Assembly (NCBI GenBank): GCA_022316685.1
Contig: JAKJHU010000371.1
Location: 62,001 to 126,000 of the forward strand
Length of the DNA stretch: 64,000 bases
Source: Progne subis subis
Taxonomy: Eukaryota; Chordata; Aves; Passeriformes; Hirundinidae
Reading direction: 5' to 3'
Made by a program: the position numbers and the translations under genes. The notes beneath the pieces are model-generated. The model did no database searches. It was not told where the DNA came from and saw only the letters and a program-made list of their open reading frames with translations. This document shows, in pieces, positions 44,047 to 53,946 of the stretch (position 1 is the stretch's first letter; every line of letters starts with the position of its first letter).

Positions 44047-44660
44047 TCAGAGAATCACAGAATCAGCAAGGTTGGAGGAGACCTTGGACATCATCAAGTC
44101 CAATCTGTGCCCTGACACTGCCTTGTCTTCCCTGAGCGTCCTCTTCTCCAGGATAAACAACCACATCTCCCTCAGCCACTCCTCACAGGACTTGTGTTCC
44201 AGACCCCTCACCAGCCTTGTTGGCCTTCTCTGGACACACTCCATCCCCTCCATGTCATTCCTGAATTCTGGGCCCAGAACTGAACACAGCACTTGAGGTG
44301 CTGCAGCAACCAGTGCTGAGCTCATGGGAAGAATCACTGTCCTGCTCCTGCTGGCCACGCTGTTCCTGTCCCAGGACAGGTGCCATTGGCCTTCTTGGCC
44401 ACCTGAGCACACTGCTGGCTCATGTCCAGCCTGCTGTCCATCTGTCCCCCCAGGTCCCTTTCTGCCTGACCACTGTCCAGTCACTTTGTCCCCAGCCTGT
44501 AGCACTGCAGGGGTTGTTGTGGTCAAAGTGCAGGACCTAGCACTTGGACTTGTTAAACCTCACATTTTGGATTTGGGCCCCTTGATCCAACCTGTCCAGG
44601 TCCCTGTGCAGAGACCTCCTACCCTCCAGCAGATCAACAATCCCACACAATTTGGTGTCA
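44047..44660 (-). mobile_element. CR1 LINE fragment
   Basis: The reverse-complement 3' end of a CR1 retrotransposon is recognised by agaatcacagaatc..ggttgga..accttgg..atcatcaagtcca at the 3' tip and by the characteristic RT-side text (ccttctctggacacactcc, gccttcttggccacctgagc, cagatcaacaa). It is 5'-truncated, as is usual. CR1 is the dominant avian LINE. Confidence 0.88.
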
Positions 44661-44679
44661 CCACAGTTCTGTGATGCTC

Positions 44680-45240
44680 TAGAGTGTCACAATGGTCTCC
44701 ATGATTCCATAAGGCCTCCCAGTGTTACAATATTCTTTTGGTACCATGGGACTCCTTGGTGTCACAAAGTTGCTTGAATCCTTGGGCCCTGAAGTGTCAC
44801 AATGGTGCCTTGGTCCCCCCAGGTGCTGCAGTGTCACAATGCATCCTTGGTTCCATGAGATTTGGCAATTCAGCAATGATCTTCTTCATTCCAATATCAC
44901 AGTGGCCTCTTGGTCCCAAGGGGCACCATGCTGTCAAACATGTTTCCTTCATTCCAGGAGTCCCTGAGGAGCAGCACTGGACCCTTGGTTCCATGAGGCC
45001 CTGCAGTGTCACAATGACCCCATCATGACACCACGTCCTGCTCTGTCCCAATGCTCTGCATGGTTTCACAAGGCCCTGCAGTGTCACAGTGGCCTCTTGG
45101 TTCCATCAGGCCTCAGACTGCCCCAGTGTGTTCCCTGGAGCTGCAGTGTCACAGTGGAGCCCTGGTTACACAAGATCCTGCAGTGTCACCAGGGATCCTT
45201 GGTTTCATGGGGCACCCCAGTGGCACAATTGTTCCCTCCT
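44680..45240. repeat. 38-bp minisatellite, reverse orientation
   Basis: Units of the pattern ttggttccatgaggccctgcagtgtcacaatgg, the reverse complement of the array at 37190-37720. The array ends exactly at the polyadenylation signal of receptor copy 3. Confidence 0.85.
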
Positions 45241-45276
45241 TTTATTACAAGCATTTAGCAGAAATTGGACAGCAGT

Positions 45277-46209
45277 TTAATGTCCCTGACACCATCCAGT
45301 CATCAGTCTCCACACTGCAGCCTTGAGCTCCTGGTTCCTCAGGCTGTAGATGAGGGGGTTTAAGGCTGGAGGCACCACCGAGAACAGAACTGACAATGCC
45401 AGATCCAGGGATGGGGAGGAGATGGAGGGGGGCTTAAAATGAGCAAACACTATAGTGCTGAGGAACAGGGAGAGCACGGCTAGGTGAGGGAGGCAGGTGG
45501 AAAAGGCTTTGTGCTGTCCGTTCTCAGAGGGGATCCTCAGCACAGCCCTGAAGATCTGCACATAGGAGAAAACAATGAACACAAAACAACCGAGTCCTAT
45601 ACAGGAACTTACAGCAAGAAGTCCCACTTCCCCGAGGCAGGATTTTGAGCAGGAGAGCTTCAGGATCTGTGGGATTTCACAGAAGAATTGGCCCAGGACA
45701 TTGCCATGGCACAGGGGCAGGGAAAATGTATTGGCTGTGTGCATGAGAGCATTGAGAAAGGCACTGGCCCAGGCAGCTGCTGCCATGTGGGCACAAGCTC
45801 TGCTGCCCAGGAGGGTCCCGTAGTGCAGGGGTTTGCAGATGGACACATAGCGGTCATAGCACATGATGGTCAGGAGGGAATACTCAGCTCCAAGGAAGAA
45901 GAAAATCAGAAAAAGCTGTGCAGCACATCCTGTGTAGGAGATGTTCCTGGTGTCCCAGAGGGAATTGTGCATGGCTTTGGGGACTGTGGTGAGGATGGAG
46001 CCCAGGTCGGTGAGGGCCAGGTTGAGCAGGAAGAAGAACATGGGCGTGTGCAGGAGGTGGCCGCAGGCTACGGCGCTGATGATGAGGCCGTTGGCCAGGA
46101 GGGCAGCCAGGGAGATGCCCAGGAAGAGGCAGAAGTGCAGGAGCTGCAGCTGCCGCGTGTCTGCCAATGCCAGCAGGAGGAAGTGGCTGATGGAGCTGCT
46201 GTTGGACAT
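45277..46209 (-). CDS. OR14-like: Olfactory receptor, OR14-type (copy 3)
   Basis: An intact 310-residue receptor with all family motifs seen in copies 1 and 2. The start at 46209 (MSNSSSISHF) was chosen over an upstream in-frame codon at 46257. An acceptor-like ccttcaacag lies upstream on the minus strand, as in copy 2. AATAAA is on the plus strand at 45241-45246. Homology with the other copies stops just past this signal, where a minisatellite begins. It converges with copy 2, and their 5' flanks are homologous. Confidence 0.93.
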   Translation of the reverse strand: MSNSSSISHFLLLALADTRQLQLLHFCLFLGISLAALLANGLIISAVACGHLLHTPMFFFLLNLALTDLGSILTTVPKAMHNSLWDTRNISYTGCAAQLFLIFFFLGAEYSLLTIMCYDRYVSICKPLHYGTLLGSRACAHMAAAAWASAFLNALMHTANTFSLPLCHGNVLGQFFCEIPQILKLSCSKSCLGEVGLLAVSSCIGLGCFVFIVFSYVQIFRAVLRIPSENGQHKAFSTCLPHLAVLSLFLSTIVFAHFKPPSISSPSLDLALSVLFSVVPPALNPLIYSLRNQELKAAVWRLMTGWCQGH

Positions 46210-47329
46210 TTCTTCACTCTGGCCATGGAGTCCTGTTGAAGGAGGACATAGTGACAAGTCAGGGCAGACACTGCTGAGTAATGTCCAAGCCCTTTCTCTC
46301 AGCTCTGCCCCTCCTGCTCTGTGCCACCCAATTTTCCTTTCATCTGGCCCAGAGCCTTTCCTTCAGCCCTGAGCCTGGAGCTCTGCTGGGATCTGGCCCC
46401 GTTGCTGTGACAAGCAGGGGCTCTGCCCATGGACACCGAGGGGTCCGCTCTGCTCTGCAGCACTGGGGTCATGGGAACAGGGACACCCCATTGCTGTGCT
46501 CAGCCTGCACAGGAGCCCAGGGGCTGTGTCTGAACCTGCAATTCCCAGAGAGCCCGTCAGCAAAGCCAGGAGCACCTGGGCAAGGCAAGGAAAGAGAGAT
46601 CTGGGCTCTGAAGAAAATTCTTTCCCTGCCCAGCCCTGCACAGCCTCTCAGGCAGCATCAGTGCAGGACATCTCCCTCAGGCCCTGCTCAGCAGGAATGG
46701 GCACATGGCAGGAGAGATGCCCTTCATCTCTGGAGCTGCTCTGCTGGCCCATGAGGGGACTGAGGGCCCCGAGACCCCGGGCTGAGGGCTCTGCTGGCTG
46801 TGAGGGGACACAAGAGCTGTGCCGCTCAGGGCAGTGTGTGCCCTGCAGGGCAGGGCCGGCAGGTGCCACATCTCCCCTGCACCAGGGCTTCCCTCAGCGC
46901 TGCCTCCCTCCCTCCCTGCCCACGGCTCTGCTGCTGGAGCTGTCCCAGCCCGAGCTGTTCCTGTGGCCCTGGGCTCCTTCCCTGCCAGTGCTGCCAGAGC
47001 CCAGCCCAGCCCCTGGGCCAGCTCTGCCCTGCAGCTGCTTGGGGCTGCAGGGATTAAAGAACAGCTCCCCCAGGCCTGGGCACCATGGAAAGGGGATGCT
47101 GGATGGATCTGGAGGCTGGGGAGCTGGAGGCACTTGCTGAGGATCCCAGGAAAACCCAGTGGGATGGTTTAAGAGCCTCAGCCCCTGCTCTGCCCTGCGC
47201 ACCTGAGTTTCCATTGCCACTAAGCTGAGCGAGGGAAAAGTGGAAGCACAGATTCAGGAAAGCAGAGACTCAAGCAGGAAACCCCTGCCCTGAATGAGCT
47301 CATGAAAACTCCCCTTGGGAATGACCTGG
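46210..47329. other. Intergenic between receptor copy 3 and ERV-E
   Basis: 46210-46480 is the 5' flank shared with receptor copy 2. The rest is GC-rich, with no exon I can recognise. In particular there is no kinase glycine-loop exon that could belong to the PIM1-like fragment beyond ERV-E. Confidence 0.5.
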
Positions 47330-47988
47330 TGTCCTAGGGTAACTTTATGATGCTTGTATCCCCAGTCGTCTGTTCTGTTTGTGCTGTATATTGAATCCTG
47401 TGCCTTTAAGATTGGTTCTAAGAGCAAGGAGAAGCGCGGAGTTTGTTTTGAGAAAACTGCCTGACTCCTCCACATTCTTCTCCGGACGGTGTGTTCGGCA
47501 GAGGCTTGGAGAGACTGCAGGACAGAGATCTTTTTGCTTTTAGTTAGTTTCAGCTAGCTAGGGCAGAGAAGTTCCCTGGACTGTTTGTTTTCTTTCTTTT
47601 TTCTTGGAACTGTTTAAACCTGCTCTGGACTGAAAACCCAGGGGAGCACTGGGGGCTGCACCTGCGGCCCACCAGGGCCTGGACCTTGGCATTTTCCAGC
47701 AGCGCCGGAGGGACTGGGACTGAGGAGAGACAGAGAGAGCCGAGCTCCACCCACGGCAAGGACTTTCTCAATTTGCCATCTCACTCCAGAACGAGAGGTT
47801 TTATTGTTTCATATTATTCATTCTTTATACTTGTATGCACTTTATTTGTTTAGTAAAATAGTTTTTTCCACTTTTCTCCACAAAGGTTTTTTTTTTCGGA
47901 CTGGTTGGAGGGAGGGGCCACTTGGGTTTGCTTCCCAGAGGGATCCTATACAGGGGTTTTCCCCCAAATTTGTCTCCAAACCAGGACA
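47330..47988 (+). repeat. 5' LTR of ERV-E
   Basis: It starts TGTCCTAGGG and ends CAGGACA. It contains a TATA-like tgtatattg near 47387, and a poly-T and AAAA-rich region near the right end, where ttagtaaaatag may serve as a polyadenylation region. It is nearly identical to 53220-53883. Confidence 0.9.
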
Positions 47989-47998
47989 TACACCTAAT

Positions 47999-48016
47999 TG
48001 GTGCCCAACGTGGGGC
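47999..48016 (+). other. Primer binding site of ERV-E, tRNA-Lys(1,2)-like
   Basis: TGGTGCCCAACGTGGGGC fits the tRNA-Lys(1,2) site with one mismatch (GT for GC at base 4). It lies ten bases beyond the LTR end, a wider gap than usual. Foamy viruses use this tRNA, which fits a spuma-related element. Confidence 0.7.
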
Positions 48017-48101
48017 ACGAGAGAGTGGAAAAAACTTGTATTGATTACTATTAACTGCATTTTTTGTTGTCCTTTGGGTAGGGATTAAACAGACAGTGGC
48101 C

Positions 48102-49886
48102 ATGTTGCTTCTTGAAGTCCTAACGTCTCTTAGAATAGAGTCTTTTCTGCATTTCTGTTCCCTAGGCTTTTTTGAGGTCTTAATACCTTTCTGGTCCCTA
48201 GGTTTGTTTTCCTACCCAGAAATAGCTCCAATATTGTCCTTAACATACAGCTTTTACACTAGGGATGCACAAATTAGAATAGTTATTTTGCTGAGTTCGG
48301 TGATTATGGTTTACAAGAAGCTTATAAAGATACTGGAGTTTGTTCTGGATATGTTCAGTTTATGTTTTTTTCGTCCTACCCTGCATCCTAGTTCCAGCAG
48401 CATGTCTTGGGGATTTATCAATAATTGCACCCAGTTTGTTAGAGGAGGAGTAGGGGGTGAGGCTCTTCAGCCTCTTTTTTACTTCTTCTCTTTTGAGTCA
48501 GTTACATCACTTTTGGAGAATGTTCAGGGTCTCCTGAATGTTAAAGACCCCATCTTCCTGGTATTTCACCAGGTGACTTTCCTCTATATGGCTTATAGCT
48601 TTTCTAGAATGAGTCACACACTGCTAAACACTGTAGGGCAGCAGATAGAGGCAAGGGAGCAGGGAGATAAATCAGTCACTCAGGCTGCAGCCAACCCCAC
48701 AGCTATTCAGGCTGCAGCTAAACCAGACAGTGAGGCTAAGACACCGGCAGTTGCTGCAGTAAAGAAGGGAAAGAAGCACACGGACAAAACCGATCGACCA
48801 GTAGATGATGATTCAGGTGAAGGATCCTCAGTGCCTCCTGACACCCAGTCAGGAGTCAAACCAACTGACACACAATCAGAAGCCCAACCAGCTGCTACAA
48901 GATCAGGAGCCCAACCAACTGCTACAACATCAAGAGCCCAACCAACTGCTACAAGATCAGGAGCCCGACCAACTGCTACAAGATCAGGAGATACTATTGA
49001 GTCCTTTTCCCTGAAGGACCTTCGTGGCCTAAGAAAGGATTATACTCGACGACCTGATGAATCTCTAATTAGTTGGTTAGTCCGTCTTTGGGATGCTGCA
49101 GGCGAGGCTACAATTCTGGATGGCACTGAAGCGAGACATCTTGGATCCCTATCACATGATCCAGTTATTGACCAAGAAATGATGAGGGAGGCTAGTCCTT
49201 GCAGTCTCTGGGAACGGGTCCTGGGAAGTGTGGCACAAAGATATCTGTGTGCCGACGATCTCTATCTGCAGCAAACTCAGTGGAAAACCATTGAACAAGG
49301 GATTCAGCGCTTGAGAGAAATGGCAGTGGTGGAGATTGTCTTCTCAGATGACCTAAACATTAGGAACCCCGACTTGGTACCATGTACACCTGTAATGTGG
49401 CGAAAACTTGTACGACTTGGGCCACAAGAATACTCCTCTGCTTTAGCAATAATGAAGCGGGATGAGACAGAGGAGACTGTGCTGGACATGGCGAAGAAGC
49501 TCCGAACATATGCAGATGCCGTGCATGGTCCAACACATGCAAGAATCGCAGCTTTGGAAACACAGGTGCGGGGATTAGCAGACAAAGTGGAGGAGAATCT
49601 CAAAGAACTCAAGGAGAACATTCTCCAGATCTCTGCAGTACAAGTTAGGGTCTCTGGCACCACACGCAAACGTTCCCTAGATAGAGAGGGAAAAGGCATC
49701 CCACGGGCTAAGCTGTGGGTCCTCCTGCGTGAATGTGGAGAAAACATGAAAAGATGGGATGGAGAATCTACTGATGCTATGACACAACGGCTGCGTGAAT
49801 TGTTGGATGGCAAGACTGTGAGAAGAAGTTCTAGCAAGAAGGAAGCAGCTCCAGTTACCCAGCGAAATAAGAATAATCAGGCTTAG
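48102..49886 (+). CDS. gag: ERV-E Gag, open, with hydrophobic N-terminus
   Basis: 594 codons from the first ATG. The first ~160 residues contain several hydrophobic segments (for example near residues 14-35, 40-55, 65-80 and 88-100), which is unusual for a Gag. A Pro/Thr/Ala-rich linker follows with four to five copies of a 9-residue repeat (PTATRSGAQ-like, 27-bp units, near 48865-48995). The capsid-like part has LKDLRGLRKDYTRRPDESL and WLVRLWDAAGE, typical of ERVL. There is no zinc knuckle; a coiled-coil-like stretch (near 49550-49625) and a basic end close the protein. The stop is UAG at 49884-49886, with protease open in the same frame after it. Confidence 0.8.
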   Translation: MLLLEVLTSLRIESFLHFCSLGFFEVLIPFWSLGLFSYPEIAPILSLTYSFYTRDAQIRIVILLSSVIMVYKKLIKILEFVLDMFSLCFFRPTLHPSSSSMSWGFINNCTQFVRGGVGGEALQPLFYFFSFESVTSLLENVQGLLNVKDPIFLVFHQVTFLYMAYSFSRMSHTLLNTVGQQIEAREQGDKSVTQAAANPTAIQAAAKPDSEAKTPAVAAVKKGKKHTDKTDRPVDDDSGEGSSVPPDTQSGVKPTDTQSEAQPAATRSGAQPTATTSRAQPTATRSGARPTATRSGDTIESFSLKDLRGLRKDYTRRPDESLISWLVRLWDAAGEATILDGTEARHLGSLSHDPVIDQEMMREASPCSLWERVLGSVAQRYLCADDLYLQQTQWKTIEQGIQRLREMAVVEIVFSDDLNIRNPDLVPCTPVMWRKLVRLGPQEYSSALAIMKRDETEETVLDMAKKLRTYADAVHGPTHARIAALETQVRGLADKVEENLKELKENILQISAVQVRVSGTTRKRSLDREGKGIPRAKLWVLLRECGENMKRWDGESTDAMTQRLRELLDGKTVRRSSSKKEAAPVTQRNKNNQA

Positions 49887-52800
49887 AAGAGCCCTGCCTC
49901 TAGCCAGGTAGAGGCTAGGGAAAACCATGTTTTTTGGACTGTGTGGATTCGTTGGCCTGGCACATCAGAACCACAAAAATATGAGGCCTTAGTTGACACT
50001 GGTGCACAGTGCACATTACTCCCATCAAGACGTGGGAGAAGAATCTATTTCTATTGCTAGGGTGACAGGGAGTTCACAAGATTTTACTTTAGTAGAAGCT
50101 GATGTGAGCCTGACTGGAAATGAGTGGAAGAGACACCCTATTGTGACTGGCCCAGAGGCTCCATGCATTTTGGGCATAGACTTCCTCCGAAATGGGTATT
50201 TCAAAGACCCGAAGGGATTTAGGTGGGCATTCGAGATAGCAGCTCTAGAGACAGGGGATGTTAAGCAGTTGAATACCTTGCCTGGATTATCAGAGAACCC
50301 ATCTGCTGTAGGTCTTCTAAAGGTAGAAGAGCAACAAGTGCCAATTGCCACTTCAACAGTGCATCACCGACAGTACAAAACAACTCGAGATGCTGTGATC
50401 CCCATCCACAAGATGATCCGTGAGCTGGAGACCCAAGGGGTGGTCAGCAAAACCCACTCACCCTTCAACAGCCCCATCTGGCCTGTGTGCAAGTCTGACG
50501 GAGAATGGAGATTGACTGTAGACTACCATGCCTTGAACGAAGTGACTCCACCTTTGAGTGCTGCTGTGCCGGACATGCTGGAACTCCAGTACGAGCTGGA
50601 GTCCAAGGCAGCAAAATAGTACGCCACCATTGACATTGGTAACGCATTTTTCTCCATTCCTCTGGCTGCAGAATGCAGGCCTCAGTTTGCTTTCACCTGG
50701 AGGGGAGTGCAGTACACCTGGAACCAACTGCCCCAGGGGTGGAAACACAGCCCCACCATCTGCCATGGACTGATCCAGGCTGCACTGGAAAAGGGTGAGG
50801 CTCCGGAACATCTACAGTACATTGATGACATCATTGTGTGGGGGAACACAGCAATGGAAGTGTTTGAGAAAGAAGAGAAGATCATCCAGATTCTCCTGAA
50901 AGCTAGCTTTGCTATCAAGAAGAGAAAAGTTAAGGGACCTGCTCGAGAGATCCAGTTTCTAAGAATAAAGTGGCAAGATAGAAGGCGTCAGATTCCCACT
51001 GAAGTCATCAACAAAATCACAGCAATGTGTCCACCAACCAACAAAAAGGAAACACAAGCTTTCCTAGGCGCCATAGGTTTCTGGAAGATGCACATTCCTG
51101 AGTACAGCCAGATTGTGAGCCCTCTCTACCTGGTTACCCGCAAGAAGAACGATTTCCACTGGGGCCCTGAACAGCAACAAGCCTTTGCCCAGATCAAGCA
51201 GGAGATCGCTCATGCAGTAGCCCTTGGCCCAGTCAGGACGGGACCAGATGTAAAGAACGTGCTCTACTCAGCAGCCGGGAACAATGGCCTGTCCTGGAGC
51301 CTTTGGCAGAAGGTGCCTGGGGAGACTCGGGGCCGGCCACTGGGATTCTGGAGCCGAAGCTACAGAGGGTCCGAAGCCAACTACACTCCAACAGAGAAGG
51401 AAATCTTGGCCGCCTATGAAGGAGTTAAAGCCTGCCTCAGAAGGAGTAGGCACTGAAACACAACTCCTGCTGGCACCTCGACTACCAGTGCTGGAATGGA
51501 TATTCAAAGCAGAAGTTCCCTCTACCCACCATGCCACCAATGCCACATGGAGCAAATGGATTGCCCTCATCACTCAGCGCGCCCGCATTGGAAACCCAAA
51601 TCGCCCTGGGATTCTGGAAATAATTACAAACTGGCCGGAAGGTGAAAACTTTCGTCTCATGGATGAAGAGGAGCAGGAACAAGTGACACGTGCTGAAGAA
51701 GCTCCACCATACAACCAACTGCCAGCAGAAGAAACTTGCTACGCTCTTTTCACTGACAGTTCCTGCCGCATCGTTGGGATGAAACGAAAGTGGAAAGCAG
51801 CCGTATGGAGCCCCACACGACAAGTTGCACAAGCCACTGAAGGAGAAGGTGAGTCAAGCCAACTTGCTGAACTCAAAGCTGTTCAACTAGCCCTAGACAT
51901 TGCTGAAAGAGAGAAGTAGCCAAAGCTCTACCTCTACACTGATTCGTGGATGGTAGCTAATGCTCTGTGGGGATGGCTGGAGAAGTAGAAAAAGGCCAAT
52001 TGGCAGCACAGGGGAAAGCCAATCTGGGCTGCAGATGAGTGGAAGGACATTGCCACTCGGGTAGAGAAGCTACCTGTCAAAGTCTGTCATGTAGATGCCC
52101 ATGTCCCCAAGAGTCAGGCTAATGAGGAGCACCGAAACAACGAGCAGGTAAATCAAGCTGCAAAGGTAGAGGTGTCAAAGATAGACTTAGATTGGAAACA
52201 CAAGGGAGAGTTGTTCCTAGCTCGATGGGCCCATAATGCCTCAAGTCACCAGGGCAGAGATGCCACCTATAAGTGGGCACGAGACCGAGGGGTGGATCTA
52301 ACCATGGACAGTATTTCTCAAGTTATCCATGACTGTGAGACGTGTGCTGCCATCAAACAGGCCAAGCGGGTGAAGCCCCTATGGTATGGCAGGCGATGGT
52401 CCAAGTATAAGTATGGGGAAGCCTGGCAGATTGACTACATCACCCTTCCCCAAACCCGCCAAGGCAAGCGCTACGTGCTGACCATGGTGGAAGCCACCAC
52501 TGGATGGCTAGAGACCTACCCTGTGCCTCACGCTACTGCCCAGAACACCATTCTAGGCCTTGAAAAGCAAGTTCTTTGGAGGCATGGTACCCCTGAGAGG
52601 ATTGAGTCAGACAATGGAACTCATTTCAAGAACAGCCTCATCAACAACTGGGCTAGGGAACATGGCATTGAGTGGGTGTACCATATCCCCTATCATGCAC
52701 CAGCTTCAGGGAAGGTAGAAAGATACAATGGACTGCTAAAAACCACCCTGAAAGCACTGGGTGGGGGATCATTCAAAAATTGGGAGCAGCATCTAGCAAA

Positions 52801-53068
52801 GGCCACCTGGTTAGTTAACACCCGAGGTTCCACCAACCGAGCAGGCCCTGCCCAATCTGAGCCCCTACATACAGTAGATGGAGAGAAAGTCCCAGTAGTA
52901 CGTGTAAGAGGTTTGTTAGGGAAGACAGTTTGGATCAATCCTGCTTCAAGTACAGAGGATCCCATCCGTGGGATTGTCTTTGCTCAGGGGCCAGGCTGCA
53001 CATGGTGGGTAATGCAGAAAAATGGAACCACACGATGTGTACCCCAGGGAGATTTGATTGTTGGGTGA
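49887..53068 (+). pseudogene. pol: ERV-E pro-pol, few lesions
   Basis: The protease has ALVDTGAQCTLLPS (near 49986-50027), then a frameshift near 50030. The RT runs from about 50330 with INSERT-free text such as TVDYHALNEVTPP, then a TAG at 50617-50619, then the catalytic LQYIDDIIVWG (near 50810-50845). RNase H begins after a frameshift near 51430 (YALFTDSSC, LYTDSWMVAN, CHVDAHVPKS) and has TAGs at 51917-51919 and near 51987. Integrase is complete from about 52170: zinc domain (HNASSHQG, CETCAAIK), core with QIDYIT, ESDNGTHFK and GKVERYNG, and a C-terminal domain ending VPQGDLIVG. Five lesions in 3.2 kb mark it as recent but dead. Confidence 0.9.
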
Positions 53069-53200
53069 GAACCGTGTGTAATTATCATTGTGTGCTGAAT
53101 AGTACTGCCACTGTATGTAGTTGTATATTGCATATTGTTTTTATATAGATGTATGTTTGTGTAGAGCTAGAGTATATATAAGTTTTAGTAAATTGACAAT

Positions 53201-53219
53201 ATGGGGATAAGGGGTGGAA
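53201..53219 (+). other. Polypurine tract of ERV-E
   Basis: atggggataaggggtggaa lies directly before the TG of the 3' LTR, in the position that primes plus-strand synthesis. Confidence 0.75.
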
Positions 53220-53883
53220 TGTCCTAGGGTAACTTTATGATGCTTGTATCCCCAGTCGTCTGTTCTGTTTGGACTCTGTATATTGAGTCCTGTGCCTTTA
53301 AGACTGGTTCTGAGAGCAAGGAGAAGCGCGGAGTTTGTTTTGAGAAAACTGTCTGACTCCTCCACATTCTTCTCCGGACGGTGTTCAGCGGAGGCTTGGA
53401 GAGACTGCAGGACAGAGATCTTTTTGCTTTTAGTTAGTTTCAGCTAGCTAGGCAGAGAAGTTCCCTGGACTGTTTTTTTTTCTTTCTTTTTTCTTGGAAC
53501 TGTTTAAACCTGCTCTGGACTGAAAACCCAGGGGAGCACTGGGGGCTGCACCTGCGGCCCACCGGGGCCTGGACCTTGGCATTTTCCAGCAGCGCCGGAG
53601 GGACTGGGACTGAGGAGAGACTGAGAGAGAGCTGAGCTCCACCCACGGCAAGGACTTTCTCAATTTGCCATCTCACTTCAGAACGAGAGGTTTTATTGTT
53701 TCATATTATTCATTCTTTATACTTGTATGCACTTTATTTGTTTAGTAAAATAGTTTTTTCCACTTTTCTCCACAAAGGTTTTTTTTTTTTTCGGACTGGT
53801 TGGAGGGAGGGGCCACTTGGGTTTGCTTCCCAGAGGGATCCTATACAGGGGTTTTCCCCCAAATTTGTCTCCAAACCAGGACA
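53220..53883 (+). repeat. 3' LTR of ERV-E
   Basis: Second copy of the LTR, TGTCCTAGGG to CAGGACA, differing from the 5' copy by about a dozen substitutions and short indels (for example in the T run near 53473). Its end is 63 bases from the kinase exon at 53947. Confidence 0.9.
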
Positions 53884-53946
53884 GAAGGGGCACAGGTGGG
53901 GAGGGGCAGGGCTCTATCTCAGTCCCCCTCTCTCCATGGCTTGCAG

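Larger units (their letters stand above)
47330..53883 (+). mobile_element. ERV-E: ERVL-type (class III, spuma-related) provirus
   Basis: Two LTRs of about 660 bp, a primer site, an open gag, a pol with a few lesions, no env, and a purine tract before the 3' LTR. The Gag LRKDYTRRPDESL segment and the pol style are those of ERVL. The LTRs differ by only about a dozen substitutions plus a few short indels. No target-site duplication is visible (left flank ends ...gacctgg, right flank starts gaagggg). Confidence 0.9.

Noticed and set aside
47804..48103. Small frames in the ERV-E LTR (both LTRs)
   Set aside because: They are LTR sequence with promoter and polyadenylation function, and the frames have no domain.
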